A DNA stretch of 64,000 nucleotides from JBBRHQ01 sp963815645 (GTDB lineage: Bacteria; Actinomycetota; Thermoleophilia; Solirubrobacterales; 70-9). The stretch's first letter is position 1. Every line of letters starts with the position of its first letter. The notes beneath the pieces were generated by a model. That model searched no databases and was not told the origin of the DNA. It was given only the letters and a program-made list of their open reading frames with translations. Position numbers and translations under genes: made by a program. Below, piece after piece: positions 26,444 through 34,657 of this stretch. The stretch is from contig CAWFHL010000001.1 in NCBI GenBank assembly GCA_963815645.1, positions 868,001 to 932,000 on the forward strand, in the 5' to 3' direction.

Positions 26444-26865
26444 GAGAACGTCCACAGCTTGTTGCCGGCGAAGTTGAACGGCATCGCGATCGCGACCGCT
26501 ATCGCCTGTGCCGGCAGCGCGCTCAGCTCGGGCCCCGCGGTGAGGACCTCGAGCGCAGCGAGATTGATGATCAGCGAGGCGATGCTGACGAGTAGGAACC
26601 GCGCCGCCTGCCACCTCGCGGCCGTCTCGCCGGGCCCGAAGGTCCAGTAGCGGTTCCAGACGTAGTTGTTGGTTACCGCGACGCAGAAGGCGCAGACGGC
26701 GGCCAGCGCGTGATGAACGCCGGCGCCGTTGACGAGCAGGTCGAAGACGGCGAGGTTGACCAGGTAGCCGCAACCGCCGACCACGCCGAACTTGAGCAGC
26801 TGCACCCACGTTGCCCGCTGCCGGGCGGCTTCACCGACGCGCAGGGTGATATCCGAGACGGTCAT
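26440..26865 (-). CDS. GtrA-family membrane protein, copy 1
   Basis: 141 residues with four TM helices: VQLLKFGVVGGCGYLVNLAVFDLL, LAAVCAFCVAVTNNYVWNRYWTFG, ARFLLVSIASLIINLAALEVL and AQAIAVAIAMPFNFAGNKLWTF. The NNYxWNRxWTF and NFxxNKLWTFS motifs are diagnostic of GtrA/DPMS-type small membrane proteins, thought to help flip or present polyprenyl-phosphate sugars. ATG overlaps the GT-C stop by four bases and its own stop overlaps the GT2 start, so the three genes are translated together. Confidence 0.88.
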   Translation of the reverse strand: MTVSDITLRVGEAARQRATWVQLLKFGVVGGCGYLVNLAVFDLLVNGAGVHHALAAVCAFCVAVTNNYVWNRYWTFGPGETAARWQAARFLLVSIASLIINLAALEVLTAGPELSALPAQAIAVAIAMPFNFAGNKLWTFS

Positions 26866-28430
26866 GACAGCGCCGCCGGGAGGTTGTTGGCAAGGTGACC
26901 GAGCCTCGCTTCACGAGGGCCGCCGTCGACCAGGACCGAGTTGACGCGGAAACCGGTCCGCAGGCGTTTGAGCTGGCTGTAGTCAAGGACCATGGGTCTT
27001 GCGGTGACGTAGCGGACCAGCGTCAGGCGCGCCTCGCTCACCCGGCCCATCCGGTGAAAGCCCGCGGGAAGCCCGCGCAGCGCCCGTGCCGCTGACGGCT
27101 TGGCGACGACGTCGATCTCCCTGACGCGGACCTCACCCGAGTAGAGCCGTTGGGCGTCGTTGTTGAGATAGAACTCGAGCGGATCAGCCGCAAGCTTCCA
27201 GGTGACCACCGCCCGCGCCCGCCCGGAAGTGTCGATCTTGCCGGCGAGATCACGCCAGTCAGGACGTTGGAGATTCGGAGTCAGGTCGACGTGTACGGCG
27301 AAGGCGAGCCAGTAGGCGCACAGCACCCCGGCTAAGGCGAGTCCGACGCGACGCCAACGGAAAGCGGCGAAGCCGGCGGCGGCAGTCACCAGCAGCGGAA
27401 CCAGCGCCGGAAACAGGTTGCGGGCGATCACGTAGTCCTTGCCGGCGACCGCGGCCGCGATTGCCAGCGCGGCAGTGCCGCCCCCGATCACCAGGCCGAC
27501 GCTCGCGGCCCGGCGCCCGACTCGACCGGCGAAGAACACCGCGAGCACCATCCCCAGCAGGACGATCGCACCCGGCACGATCGCGTAGCCGTTGCGAGGC
27601 CGGCGTCCGATGATCGAGCCGGTCTCGCCGGTCATGAAGGTCGCGGCCGCGTGGACACCCCGCGTCGGGAGGGGGCTCGCCGAGATCCAGCCGATGTGAT
27701 GGGGGTTGGCCTGTGCGAGGGCCAGCGGGGTCAGCAGCAGGCCCATGGCGGCGATTCCGGCGACGGCGAGGATGACACCGAGGCGAAGCCTGGTCGCCAC
27801 CAGCAGCCAGCCGGCCTCGATCGCGACCGGGAAGGCGGCGAAGTAGTGACTGGACAGCGCCAGAGCCGAGAACAGCGACCACAGCAGCAGGTCCCAGCTC
27901 CCGCCGCTTCGCCGGGCTCGCAGGAAGAAGAGCAGCGAGGCGGCGCAGAGGACGACCAGCAGGGCGTAGGAGCGCGCCTCCTGCGAATACCAGATCAGCA
28001 TCGGGTTGAGCGCCACCAGCGCGGCCGCGATCAGGCCCACTCGCCGGCTCAGCAGCTCCTTGCCGATCAGGTAGGCGATCGGGATGGTCGCGGCTCCGAA
28101 CAGCGCCGAAAGCGATCGCAGCCCGACCTCGCCGGTGCCGAACAGCTTCGACCAGCCCCAGGCCAGGGCGTAATAGAGGGGCGGATTGGACTCGCTCGCC
28201 CTCACCTCCCGCAGCATGTGGATGAAGCTCCCCGGAATGACGCGCGCCGCGGTGATCACCTCGTCGTGGTGGTAGCTCTGGAGGCCGAGGGTCGAGAAGC
28301 GGATCCCGACCCCGACCGCGGTGATTGCGGCAAGAGCCCAGGCGACTGCCGAGCCGAACCCCGCGAGGCTCCATGTGGAGGGGGAGTGGATCCCGTGGTG
28401 CGCAGCGGTCGCCGATTCCACCACCCTCAA
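26862..28430 (-). CDS. GT-C fold membrane glycosyltransferase (GT39/GT83-like), copy 1
   Basis: 522 residues with about eleven TM helices. The first loop after TM1 has GLQSYHHDEVITAARV, where Asp56-Glu57 match the catalytic/metal acidic pair of PMT/ArnT-type enzymes; the second conserved loop has ESNPPLYYALAWGWSKLFG, and MLIWYSQEARSYALL is the next signature. A soluble C-terminal domain of about 130 residues follows (SEVRVREIDVVAKP). Such enzymes transfer a sugar from a polyprenyl phosphate donor to protein or glycan on the outer face. TTG start. Closest relative in the window is the protein at 38598-40166; two more distant paralogues are at 30110 and 32949. Confidence 0.85.
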   Translation of the reverse strand: MRVVESATAAHHGIHSPSTWSLAGFGSAVAWALAAITAVGVGIRFSTLGLQSYHHDEVITAARVIPGSFIHMLREVRASESNPPLYYALAWGWSKLFGTGEVGLRSLSALFGAATIPIAYLIGKELLSRRVGLIAAALVALNPMLIWYSQEARSYALLVVLCAASLLFFLRARRSGGSWDLLLWSLFSALALSSHYFAAFPVAIEAGWLLVATRLRLGVILAVAGIAAMGLLLTPLALAQANPHHIGWISASPLPTRGVHAAATFMTGETGSIIGRRPRNGYAIVPGAIVLLGMVLAVFFAGRVGRRAASVGLVIGGGTAALAIAAAVAGKDYVIARNLFPALVPLLVTAAAGFAAFRWRRVGLALAGVLCAYWLAFAVHVDLTPNLQRPDWRDLAGKIDTSGRARAVVTWKLAADPLEFYLNNDAQRLYSGEVRVREIDVVAKPSAARALRGLPAGFHRMGRVSEARLTLVRYVTARPMVLDYSQLKRLRTGFRVNSVLVDGGPREARLGHLANNLPAALS

Positions 28431-28618
28431 GGCTCGTCTGAGGGGCTGACCGCTAGGTAAAGAGGAGGTGAGCGGAACCTAAATGCCTGAGATCACACCG
28501 GCGGTGCGTCGATCGTAGAGGTGGGGCTCAGCCAATTCGCTCCTCGCACCGTGACCGGCTGAGCTCCTCCGCGCGATGCACGAGCTCGTCGGGCGGAAAG
28601 CGGCACGTTTCCTGATCA

Positions 28619-28646
28619 GGGGGCCTTCGGAGGCCACCCCTAGGAT
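28619..28646 (+). promoter_or_regulatory. Hairpin and TAGGAT -10 box before the PQQ-like gene
   Basis: GGCCT-TCGG-AGGCC with flanking G/C pairs forms a small tetraloop hairpin at 28619-28640, followed directly by TAGGAT at 28641-28646 and the ATG at 28658. The -10 box fits the TAGGNT type seen elsewhere. The hairpin may be an operator or the end of an upstream transcript. Confidence 0.35.
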
Positions 28647-28657
28647 TCGTGCGGCAG

Positions 28658-30070
28658 ATGGGCGGACCCGAAGACAACGGACCGGGCAAGGGCGGGGGCG
28701 GCTGGTACGACCCGCGGCGGCTGCGCGAGTCACGGTGGTGGCGTGAGCCGAAGCGGCGGGCGATTGCAATCGCCGCGGTCCTCGTCGTGCTCGGGGGCGG
28801 CGCGGCGCTGGCCTATGAGTTGCTGAAGGCCCCTGCCGATGTCCACAACGCCTCGGTGCCGTTCAAGCCCAAGCCGCCGCCGAAGCCAAAGGTCAAGCGG
28901 GTCAACTGGCCGATCTTCGGATACGACCGGGCGCGGACCCGCTACCTCCCGGTGAAGAGGGTGCACCCGCCCTTCAAGCTGCTCTGGAACTACGTCGAGA
29001 GGCCACTGCTCGAGTTCCCGCCGGTCTATGCGAACGGACGCCTCTATGCGATTAACAACAGCGCCTTCGCCTTCGCGCTCGACGCGAACAGCGGGAAGCT
29101 GCTCTGGCAACGCCGCCTGGGGCGGCTCAACGCTTCTTCGCCGGCTTACTCGCGCAATCGCCTCTACATCGTCAACCTCGAGCCCGGCCACATCGTCAAG
29201 CTGAACGCCGCCAACGGCAAGACGATTTGGAAGAGGAACCTGCCGGGCCGTGCCGAGTCCTCCCCGCTGGTGATCGGCGACACCGTCTATTTCGGCTGCG
29301 AGAACGATCAGCTGTTCGCCCTCAACACCCACAACGGGAAGACCCGCTGGGCGACAACGCTGGCCGGGCCCGTGAAGTCAGCGCCCGCCTACCAGAACGG
29401 CATCCTTTATGTGGGCGACTATGGCGGCGACATGAACGCCGTCAACGCGCACACCGGGAAGATCGTCTGGCAGACCGGCTCGCTCGGGTTGGGGTTCGGC
29501 AGCGGCGGCGAGTTCTACTCGACCCCCGCGATCGCCTTCGGCCGCGTCTACGCAGGCAACAATGACCATCGGGTCTACAGCTACGACCTCAAGACGGGCA
29601 CCCTCGCCTGGAGCTACTCGACCGGCGACTACGTCTACTCCGGCCCGACGGTGCCCAGCGCTCCCGGGGTGCCGCCGACCGTGTTCATCGGCTCGTTCGA
29701 CGGCAACTTGTACGCGCTGAACGCAAAGACCGGCGCGTTGCGCTGGAGCCGCTCCGCAGGGGGGCCGGTAATCGGCTCCCTTTCTTCGGTCGGCAGGATC
29801 GTCTACGTCGCTGAGTTCGACCCGGGGGGAACGCGAGGCTTCGACATGAAAAGTGGCCGAAAGGTCTTCTCCTATGACGCCGGCACCTACAGCCCCGTAA
29901 TCTCGGACGGGCGGCGGATCTACCTGACCGGCTATTCGAGCATCAACGCACTTCAACCGGTGAAGCCGAAGCCGAAGCGGCCCCAGGGAGCCGATGCCAC
30001 GGGCGCCCAGGGAGCGGTTTCCGGGGGCGGGAGCGGCGCTTCGGGCCCGCAGTCCTCGGCGCAGGGCTAA
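28658..30070 (+). CDS. Membrane-anchored PQQ-like beta-propeller protein
   Basis: Intact. ATG 28658 (MGGPEDNGPGKGG) is preferred to the GTG three codons earlier. A Gly-rich cytoplasmic N-terminus is followed by one TM helix (RAIAIAAVLVVLGGGAALAYELL) and a Pro/Lys linker, then seven to eight PQQ-type blades with the tryptophan-docking pattern: LDANSGKLLWQRRLG, LNAANGKTIWKRNLPG, LNTHNGKTRWATTLAG, VNAHTGKIVWQTGS, YDLKTGTLAWSYSTG, LNAKTGALRWSRSAGG. No quinone-enzyme active-site residues are obvious, so it is likely a scaffold or sensor. The tail is low-complexity Gly/Ser/Ala. It lies between two GT-C genes, all part of the surface-glycan region. Confidence 0.82.
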   Translation: MGGPEDNGPGKGGGGWYDPRRLRESRWWREPKRRAIAIAAVLVVLGGGAALAYELLKAPADVHNASVPFKPKPPPKPKVKRVNWPIFGYDRARTRYLPVKRVHPPFKLLWNYVERPLLEFPPVYANGRLYAINNSAFAFALDANSGKLLWQRRLGRLNASSPAYSRNRLYIVNLEPGHIVKLNAANGKTIWKRNLPGRAESSPLVIGDTVYFGCENDQLFALNTHNGKTRWATTLAGPVKSAPAYQNGILYVGDYGGDMNAVNAHTGKIVWQTGSLGLGFGSGGEFYSTPAIAFGRVYAGNNDHRVYSYDLKTGTLAWSYSTGDYVYSGPTVPSAPGVPPTVFIGSFDGNLYALNAKTGALRWSRSAGGPVIGSLSSVGRIVYVAEFDPGGTRGFDMKSGRKVFSYDAGTYSPVISDGRRIYLTGYSSINALQPVKPKPKRPQGADATGAQGAVSGGGSGASGPQSSAQG

Positions 30071-30109
30071 ATGCGCGGCACATGAAGGCCGCGCCGGACG
30101 CAGACCACC

Positions 30110-31606
30110 TCATCGCGCGGCGGGACAGTCGACGAGCACCGCTGAGCGCCCACCGCCGCCAACTAGGGCCCCGCGTCGCAGGACGCTCAGAGGGACGTAG
30201 ACAGGCCGCGGGGCACGCAGCCGGGCGAGTGTGAAGTTGTAGGAGACCGCCCTCTGCTCAACCAAGCGGAAGGCGGGGGGAAGCTGGTGGCGATTGGCGC
30301 GGATCGCGCTGCCCGAGCCGAGCAGGTCGATCTCGCGCAGCGCCGGCAGCGGCGGGCGGGCGGATCGGAGCCCGAGGTAGTAGCGAAGCGGCCAGTTGGC
30401 CGAGTAGCGGATCGTTACGATCGCCCGCGGCCCCCGGGGTGGGCCGATCTGTGCGGCGGCGTTTCTGAGGTCCTCGCGCTGCAGCCGCGGCAGGCGATCG
30501 ATCTCGACCGCGTAAACAAGCGAGCAGAGGCAGAATGCCGCCGCCAGGGCCAGCCCGACGCTGCCGCTCCGCCTCACCGCAAACCCCGCGGCGATCAGGA
30601 TCACCAGGGGCACGTAGACGGGCATCAGGTTGCGTCCCTCGAAATAGTCCGAGCCGGCCGCGGCCAACAGCAGCGTGGCGAGGAGCCCACCGACGCCGAC
30701 GGCGGCGGCGATCGCGGCGCCCCGGCGTTCACGCGGATCCCCCCGGGCAAACAGCAGCACCAGGCCCGCGAGCGCCAGCGCGACCGGTATGAGGAGCGGT
30801 ATCGGCCCCCGCTCGCGCGGCCCGTGAACGTTCCCGTTGTCCTCACCAACCAGCTTGCCGGTGGCTCGGTCTACGCGCTGTAAGAACGGCTCGCTCGCGA
30901 TCCACCCCGCGTGATTGTGGTTCGCCTGCCGGAGCGCGATTGGCGCGAGCAGCGCTGCCGCAACGGCGACCCCCGCCAGGGCCGGCAGCAACCGCCTCGC
31001 CCCGCCGCAGAGGACGACGAGCAATAGTGCCTCCGGGCCGACGACGAACGCCGCGAAGTAGTGGGTCCCCAGCGCCAGCGCCGAGCTGATCGCCCAAACC
31101 GCCAACGTGCCCGGCGCCGGGTTGCGCAACGCCCGCGCGAAGTAGAGGAACGAGACCGCGACGAGCAGCACCACCAGCGCGTAGGCGCGCGCATCCTGTG
31201 AGAACCAGATCATCGCTGGATTGACGGCGATGATCGCCGCCGCGATCCACCCCGTCCGGCGCGAGAGCAACTCCCTCCCCGCCATGTAGACGACGAGGAT
31301 GGTCGCAGTGCCGGCGAGCGCCGAGAGTGAACGCAGGCCAACCTCGGAACTGCCGAAGACGAGGGTCCAGAACCAGGCAACCCCGTAGTAGATCGGGGGG
31401 GTTGATTCGCTCCCCGGCACCGCCGAAAGGGTGTCGATGAGGCTTGGGTGCAGAACTCGGACAACCGTCACCGCCTCGTCGTAGCGGAAGCTCTGCAGGT
31501 CGAGCGTGGCGAAACGGAGAATCGCGCCGAGGGCGAGGATCGAGCCAACGACGAGCAGTTCCGATGACGCCGCCGCCCGGCGGCGCATGGCAATCGCCCG
31601 GCTCAC
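30110..31606 (-). CDS. GT-C fold membrane glycosyltransferase, paralogue 2
   Basis: 498 residues, about eleven TM helices, same architecture as the copies at 26862 and 38598 but clearly diverged. The acidic pair is Asp43-Glu44 in LDLQSFRYDEAVTVVRV, followed by SESTPPIYYGVAWFWTLVFG and MIWFSQDARAYALVV. The C-terminal soluble region ends in VLVDCPAAR. Donor is probably a polyprenyl-phosphate hexose such as that made by the nearby GT2 enzymes. Not accompanied by its own GtrA or GT2 gene. Convergent with the PQQ-like gene at a distance of 39 bases. Confidence 0.8.
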   Translation of the reverse strand: MSRAIAMRRRAAASSELLVVGSILALGAILRFATLDLQSFRYDEAVTVVRVLHPSLIDTLSAVPGSESTPPIYYGVAWFWTLVFGSSEVGLRSLSALAGTATILVVYMAGRELLSRRTGWIAAAIIAVNPAMIWFSQDARAYALVVLLVAVSFLYFARALRNPAPGTLAVWAISSALALGTHYFAAFVVGPEALLLVVLCGGARRLLPALAGVAVAAALLAPIALRQANHNHAGWIASEPFLQRVDRATGKLVGEDNGNVHGPRERGPIPLLIPVALALAGLVLLFARGDPRERRGAAIAAAVGVGGLLATLLLAAAGSDYFEGRNLMPVYVPLVILIAAGFAVRRSGSVGLALAAAFCLCSLVYAVEIDRLPRLQREDLRNAAAQIGPPRGPRAIVTIRYSANWPLRYYLGLRSARPPLPALREIDLLGSGSAIRANRHQLPPAFRLVEQRAVSYNFTLARLRAPRPVYVPLSVLRRGALVGGGGRSAVLVDCPAAR

Positions 31607-31659
31607 GGCGCAGACGTTACGGATCGGTGGCGGCCGGCGCGCGCCGTGTCAGTTCGGCG

Positions 31660-32781
31660 TCAAGGTGAGACGCCGCCCTTGTGGGGAGGCGGCAGCTTCG
31701 GGTGGGGCGCGTGGGCGGCCAGGGCCACAAAACGCCGAGAATTGAGATGGTGGCGAACCACCCGCAGGCTGGCCGGATACCTCTGGATTCGGTAGGGGTT
31801 GGACTCGCCGAAGTCCTGGTAGTAGACGAGCATTCGGCAGCGGCGGCGGTGGCGCGCCCAGCTGAACAGGCGTCGCACGTAGCGGGAGTCGTCGCTGCCG
31901 ACCAGCCCCCACTCGCTCAGCACGAACGGGTTGCCCCGATAGCGGCGGTAGAAGCGTGTCAGCGATTTCCAGCCCGGATAGTCGGAATAGAAATCGGTGC
32001 CGACCCAGTCGACGTAGCGTGAGCCCGGGTAATAGTTGCTGGGCGCATTGCCGCGGATCCCCGGCGAGCCGTTGGTCAGGGGGCTCCAGACGACGGCTAC
32101 CGGCGCAGCCGGCAGGCCGAGGGGAGGCTTGCCGTGACGCGCGCCGTGACGCGCGGCGAGGCCCGGAAGCCCGACCCGGGCGAGTCGGCGGTTGATCTTC
32201 GCGCGCTTACCCCCGCCGTGGACGACGATGTAGATCCGGCGGAAGGCCTGCCGATACCAGTAGGGACGGTGCCCCGCCCGCACCCCCCCGCCGCAGTCGT
32301 AGGCGGCATACACGTTGAGGCAGCGATTCGGCTCCCCGAGGGGGCGCAGGTAGCCCCTGAGATGGTGGGACCAGAAGAGGCCGTTGAGGCGATAGAGGTA
32401 ATTGTCACCGCGGCCGAGGGCGATCGCTCGGGGCGTGATCGACTCGGTCACACCGTCGGATGCGGCGGTGGTGACGTGGAGCATGGGCCGCGCGTGGGCA
32501 TGCTGCCAGCGGGCCAGGGAACCGCGCAGCGGGCCGTGCCAGCGCTGAAACGTCTCGATCACGGCGGGGTGTCGACCCACCGCCTCGGCGAACGACTTGA
32601 AATCGCTCTCCACGCCGGTGTCCGTGACACCGAAGTAGTCGTGGCCCCGGGGGGGCAACAGCAGCCGGGGCCGCGCCCACGCTTGAGCCACCGGGACAAC
32701 GGCGAGCAGCACAGCGGTCGCCGCAGCGGCGAACGCTCTGCGCCGCCTGGCTCGATGAGGTTTGATTCTGATCCGATGCAT
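31660..32781 (-). CDS. Secreted GH26-like glycoside hydrolase
   Basis: ATG 32781 gives MHRIRIKPHRARRRRAFAAAA and a signal peptide ending VAQAWA. The mature protein looks like a TIM-barrel hydrolase of the GH26 (beta-mannanase) type: HDYFGVTDTG, a Trp-rich strand ETFQRWHG, AIALGRGDNYLYRL, RRIYIVVHGG, VAVVWSPLTNG, VDWVGTDFYSDYPG and FVLSEWGLVGSDD, where Glu in LSEWG is the expected nucleophile. The acid/base Glu is not obvious, as the position where WRPLHEMNG-like motifs occur reads YIVVHGGGKRAK. It would act on extracellular mannan-like or related polymers, consistent with the GH92 gene at 40253. Intact, about 373 residues. Confidence 0.6.
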   Translation of the reverse strand: MHRIRIKPHRARRRRAFAAAATAVLLAVVPVAQAWARPRLLLPPRGHDYFGVTDTGVESDFKSFAEAVGRHPAVIETFQRWHGPLRGSLARWQHAHARPMLHVTTAASDGVTESITPRAIALGRGDNYLYRLNGLFWSHHLRGYLRPLGEPNRCLNVYAAYDCGGGVRAGHRPYWYRQAFRRIYIVVHGGGKRAKINRRLARVGLPGLAARHGARHGKPPLGLPAAPVAVVWSPLTNGSPGIRGNAPSNYYPGSRYVDWVGTDFYSDYPGWKSLTRFYRRYRGNPFVLSEWGLVGSDDSRYVRRLFSWARHRRRCRMLVYYQDFGESNPYRIQRYPASLRVVRHHLNSRRFVALAAHAPHPKLPPPHKGGVSP

Positions 32782-32948
32782 CGAAGGCTGCAACACGCGC
32801 GCCCGTCGGAGGTTGCAGGGCGCCGACACTAGGCGCCGGCAGCCGCTGGGGCTGCAACCCGAGGCCCAGGCGCGGCCTCGCACAAGGTCCGTACGATGCC
32901 TTATACCGCGCCAGGCCGAGGGATGGCGACCGACCGCGTATCGACGCT

Positions 32949-34466
32949 ATGAAAGCGACCTCCGTTGAGCCCTCGATTGGGCGCCCGGCAGGCGCGCCGC
33001 GCCGCTGGGCGGCGAACCGTACGAGGCTCTTCTGGGCCGTCGCGGCGCTGACCGCCCTTGCGGCCGCGATCCGGCTCTCGACCCTTGGCCTGCAGTCCTA
33101 CCGCCACGATGAGGCGGTCACCGCCGCTCGGGTGCTCGGTGGAAGCTTCGGGCACGCAATGCACGAAGTATGGCGGGGCGAGTCAACCCCGCCCCTGTAC
33201 TACGTGCTGGCCTGGATCTGGAGCCAGGCGTTCGGCGTCCACGAGACCGGCCTTCGCTCGCTCTCCGCCCTGTTTGGGATCGCCACCGTCCCGGTCGCCT
33301 ACTTGATCGGACAGACGCTGGTCGGTCGTCGCACCGGATTGGCCCTGGCGGCATTCTCGGCAGTCAACCCGATCCTCGTCTGGTACTCGCAGGATGCCCG
33401 CGCCTACGCGCTCCTCATCCTCTTTTCCGGCCTCGGGTTCCTATTCTTCCTGCGCGCTCGTCAGTCGGGAGGATCGCGCGAGTTCGCTTGGTGGGCCACC
33501 TGTTCCGTCGTCGCCCTCGCCAGTCACTACTTCGCCGTGTTCCCGGTGGCGATCGAGGCCGTATGGCTGCTGGCCGTCTGGCGATTGCGCCGCGGGCTGA
33601 TCCTCGCACTGGCAGGCTTGGCGGCAGCGCTCGCCGCCCTGGCGCCGATCGCTCTGCACCAGGCAGCTGGGACGCGCAACGACTGGATCGCGACCTTCAG
33701 CCTCGACGGCCGCCTCCGGGCCACGGCGATCAGCTTCGCTGCCGGCGGAGCGGGAACGCTGAAGCACGCCCTGATCCCATTCGGGCTCGCCGTGCTGGCC
33801 GTCGCGCTGCTCGTCTTGCGTGGCGGTGGCCGTGAGCGCGCCGGGGCGCGAGTGGCGCTCATCGTCGGGGCAGGGGCAATCGGCATCGCCCTTTTCGCCT
33901 CGGCGGCGGGCAGGGACTACGTGCTCGATCGAAATCTGCTTCCTGCGCTGATCCCTCTGCTCGGAATCATCGCCGCCGGAGTCAGCAGCCGCCGTGCGGG
34001 CCTCGCGGGCCTCCTCGTTGCGGTTACCCTGAGCGGCTACTGGCTCGCCTTTGACGTCTATGCGGACATGCGGATTCAGCTTCAGCGCGACGACTGGCGC
34101 TCGGCCGCCAAGCAGATCGGGCCGCCGACGAGGCCGAGGGCCATTCTCGCCTGGGAGCAGGGAGACCCCCCGCTCCCCTTCTACATCGGCGGAGGCGAAC
34201 AGCGGGTCAAGTACAAGCAGTGGAAGCTGGGGGCACGGCCGCTGAGCGAAGTTGACGTGCTCAGCGGTCACCCTCCCCCCCGGCACGGTGCCTCGAAACT
34301 GCCGCTTCCCTTCCATCGCGTCGAGCAGGTCACATTTGGTCGCATGACGCTCAGCCGCTACCGGACGCGACGGCCAGTGGTGCTGAGCTGGCGCGAGGTG
34401 GCCGGAGGCTTCACCGGATACGGGAACAACGCCCTGCTTCTGGACCGTCCATCCCGTGGTCGCTGA
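32949..34466 (+). CDS. GT-C fold membrane glycosyltransferase, paralogue 3
   Basis: 505 residues with about eleven TM helices. Conserved loop GLQSYRHDEAVTAARV contains Asp54-Glu55; ESTPPLYYVLAWIWSQAFG and ILVWYSQDARAYALLI follow. The C-terminal soluble part has QRDDWRSAAKQIGPPTRPRAI, shared with the other paralogues (QRPDWRDLAGKI). Unlike the others it is on the plus strand and is followed after 30 bases by the c-di-AMP riboswitch of the CDF gene. A TATCGA box four bases before the ATG may serve as its -10, but this is weak. Confidence 0.83.
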   Translation: MKATSVEPSIGRPAGAPRRWAANRTRLFWAVAALTALAAAIRLSTLGLQSYRHDEAVTAARVLGGSFGHAMHEVWRGESTPPLYYVLAWIWSQAFGVHETGLRSLSALFGIATVPVAYLIGQTLVGRRTGLALAAFSAVNPILVWYSQDARAYALLILFSGLGFLFFLRARQSGGSREFAWWATCSVVALASHYFAVFPVAIEAVWLLAVWRLRRGLILALAGLAAALAALAPIALHQAAGTRNDWIATFSLDGRLRATAISFAAGGAGTLKHALIPFGLAVLAVALLVLRGGGRERAGARVALIVGAGAIGIALFASAAGRDYVLDRNLLPALIPLLGIIAAGVSSRRAGLAGLLVAVTLSGYWLAFDVYADMRIQLQRDDWRSAAKQIGPPTRPRAILAWEQGDPPLPFYIGGGEQRVKYKQWKLGARPLSEVDVLSGHPPPRHGASKLPLPFHRVEQVTFGRMTLSRYRTRRPVVLSWREVAGGFTGYGNNALLLDRPSRGR

Positions 34467-34481
34467 CCACTGACTGCGTCC

Positions 34482-34487
34482 TATACT
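34482..34487 (+). promoter_or_regulatory. -10 box TATACT of the riboswitch transcript
   Basis: TATACT lies about eight bases before the first conserved riboswitch base, placing the transcript start near 34494. The -35 region is poor. It lies 16 bases after the stop of the GT-C gene, so the riboswitch gene has its own promoter. Confidence 0.6.
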
Positions 34488-34494
34488 CCGACGC

Positions 34495-34650
34495 CAGTTG
34501 TGCCGAATCCCCGCCGGACATCTGGCGGGAGCGGAGGAACCTCAGAGACCCCCTGAAGGTCTCCGGGGCGAATCGGCCGAAGCACTTGCCGTAGCGCATC
34601 TCTTTCAGCGCGAGCCCGACAGCTAACTCCGTAGGCCAGAGAAGAGAGGC
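34495..34650 (+). ncRNA. c-di-AMP riboswitch (ydaO/yuaA class)
   Basis: The conserved blocks of the ydaO class appear in order: GCCGAATCC at 34502-34510, GCGGAGGAACC at 34531-34541, GGGGCGAATCGG at 34564-34575, and near the 3' end GAGCCCGACAGCTAACTCCG at 34612-34631 followed by TAGGC and GAGAAGAG. The segment CCGCC..GGCGGG forms the first hairpin, GAGACC..GGTCTC a second. This class binds cyclic di-AMP and usually switches genes off in response; in actinobacteria it mostly precedes cell-wall hydrolase (Rpf, NlpC/P60) genes and in Firmicutes also K+ and osmolyte transport genes. No terminator follows, so control is probably at translation: the ribosome site GAGAGG lies at the aptamer edge, eight bases before the TTG start at 34658. 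Confidence 0.9.
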
Positions 34651-34657
34651 AACGATC

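Noticed and set aside
34467..34657. A tRNA or a small protein gene before the CDF gene
   Set aside because: No cloverleaf with a T-loop GTTCGA and CCA-type end can be drawn, and no coding frame has a plausible product; the riboswitch blocks explain the stretch.
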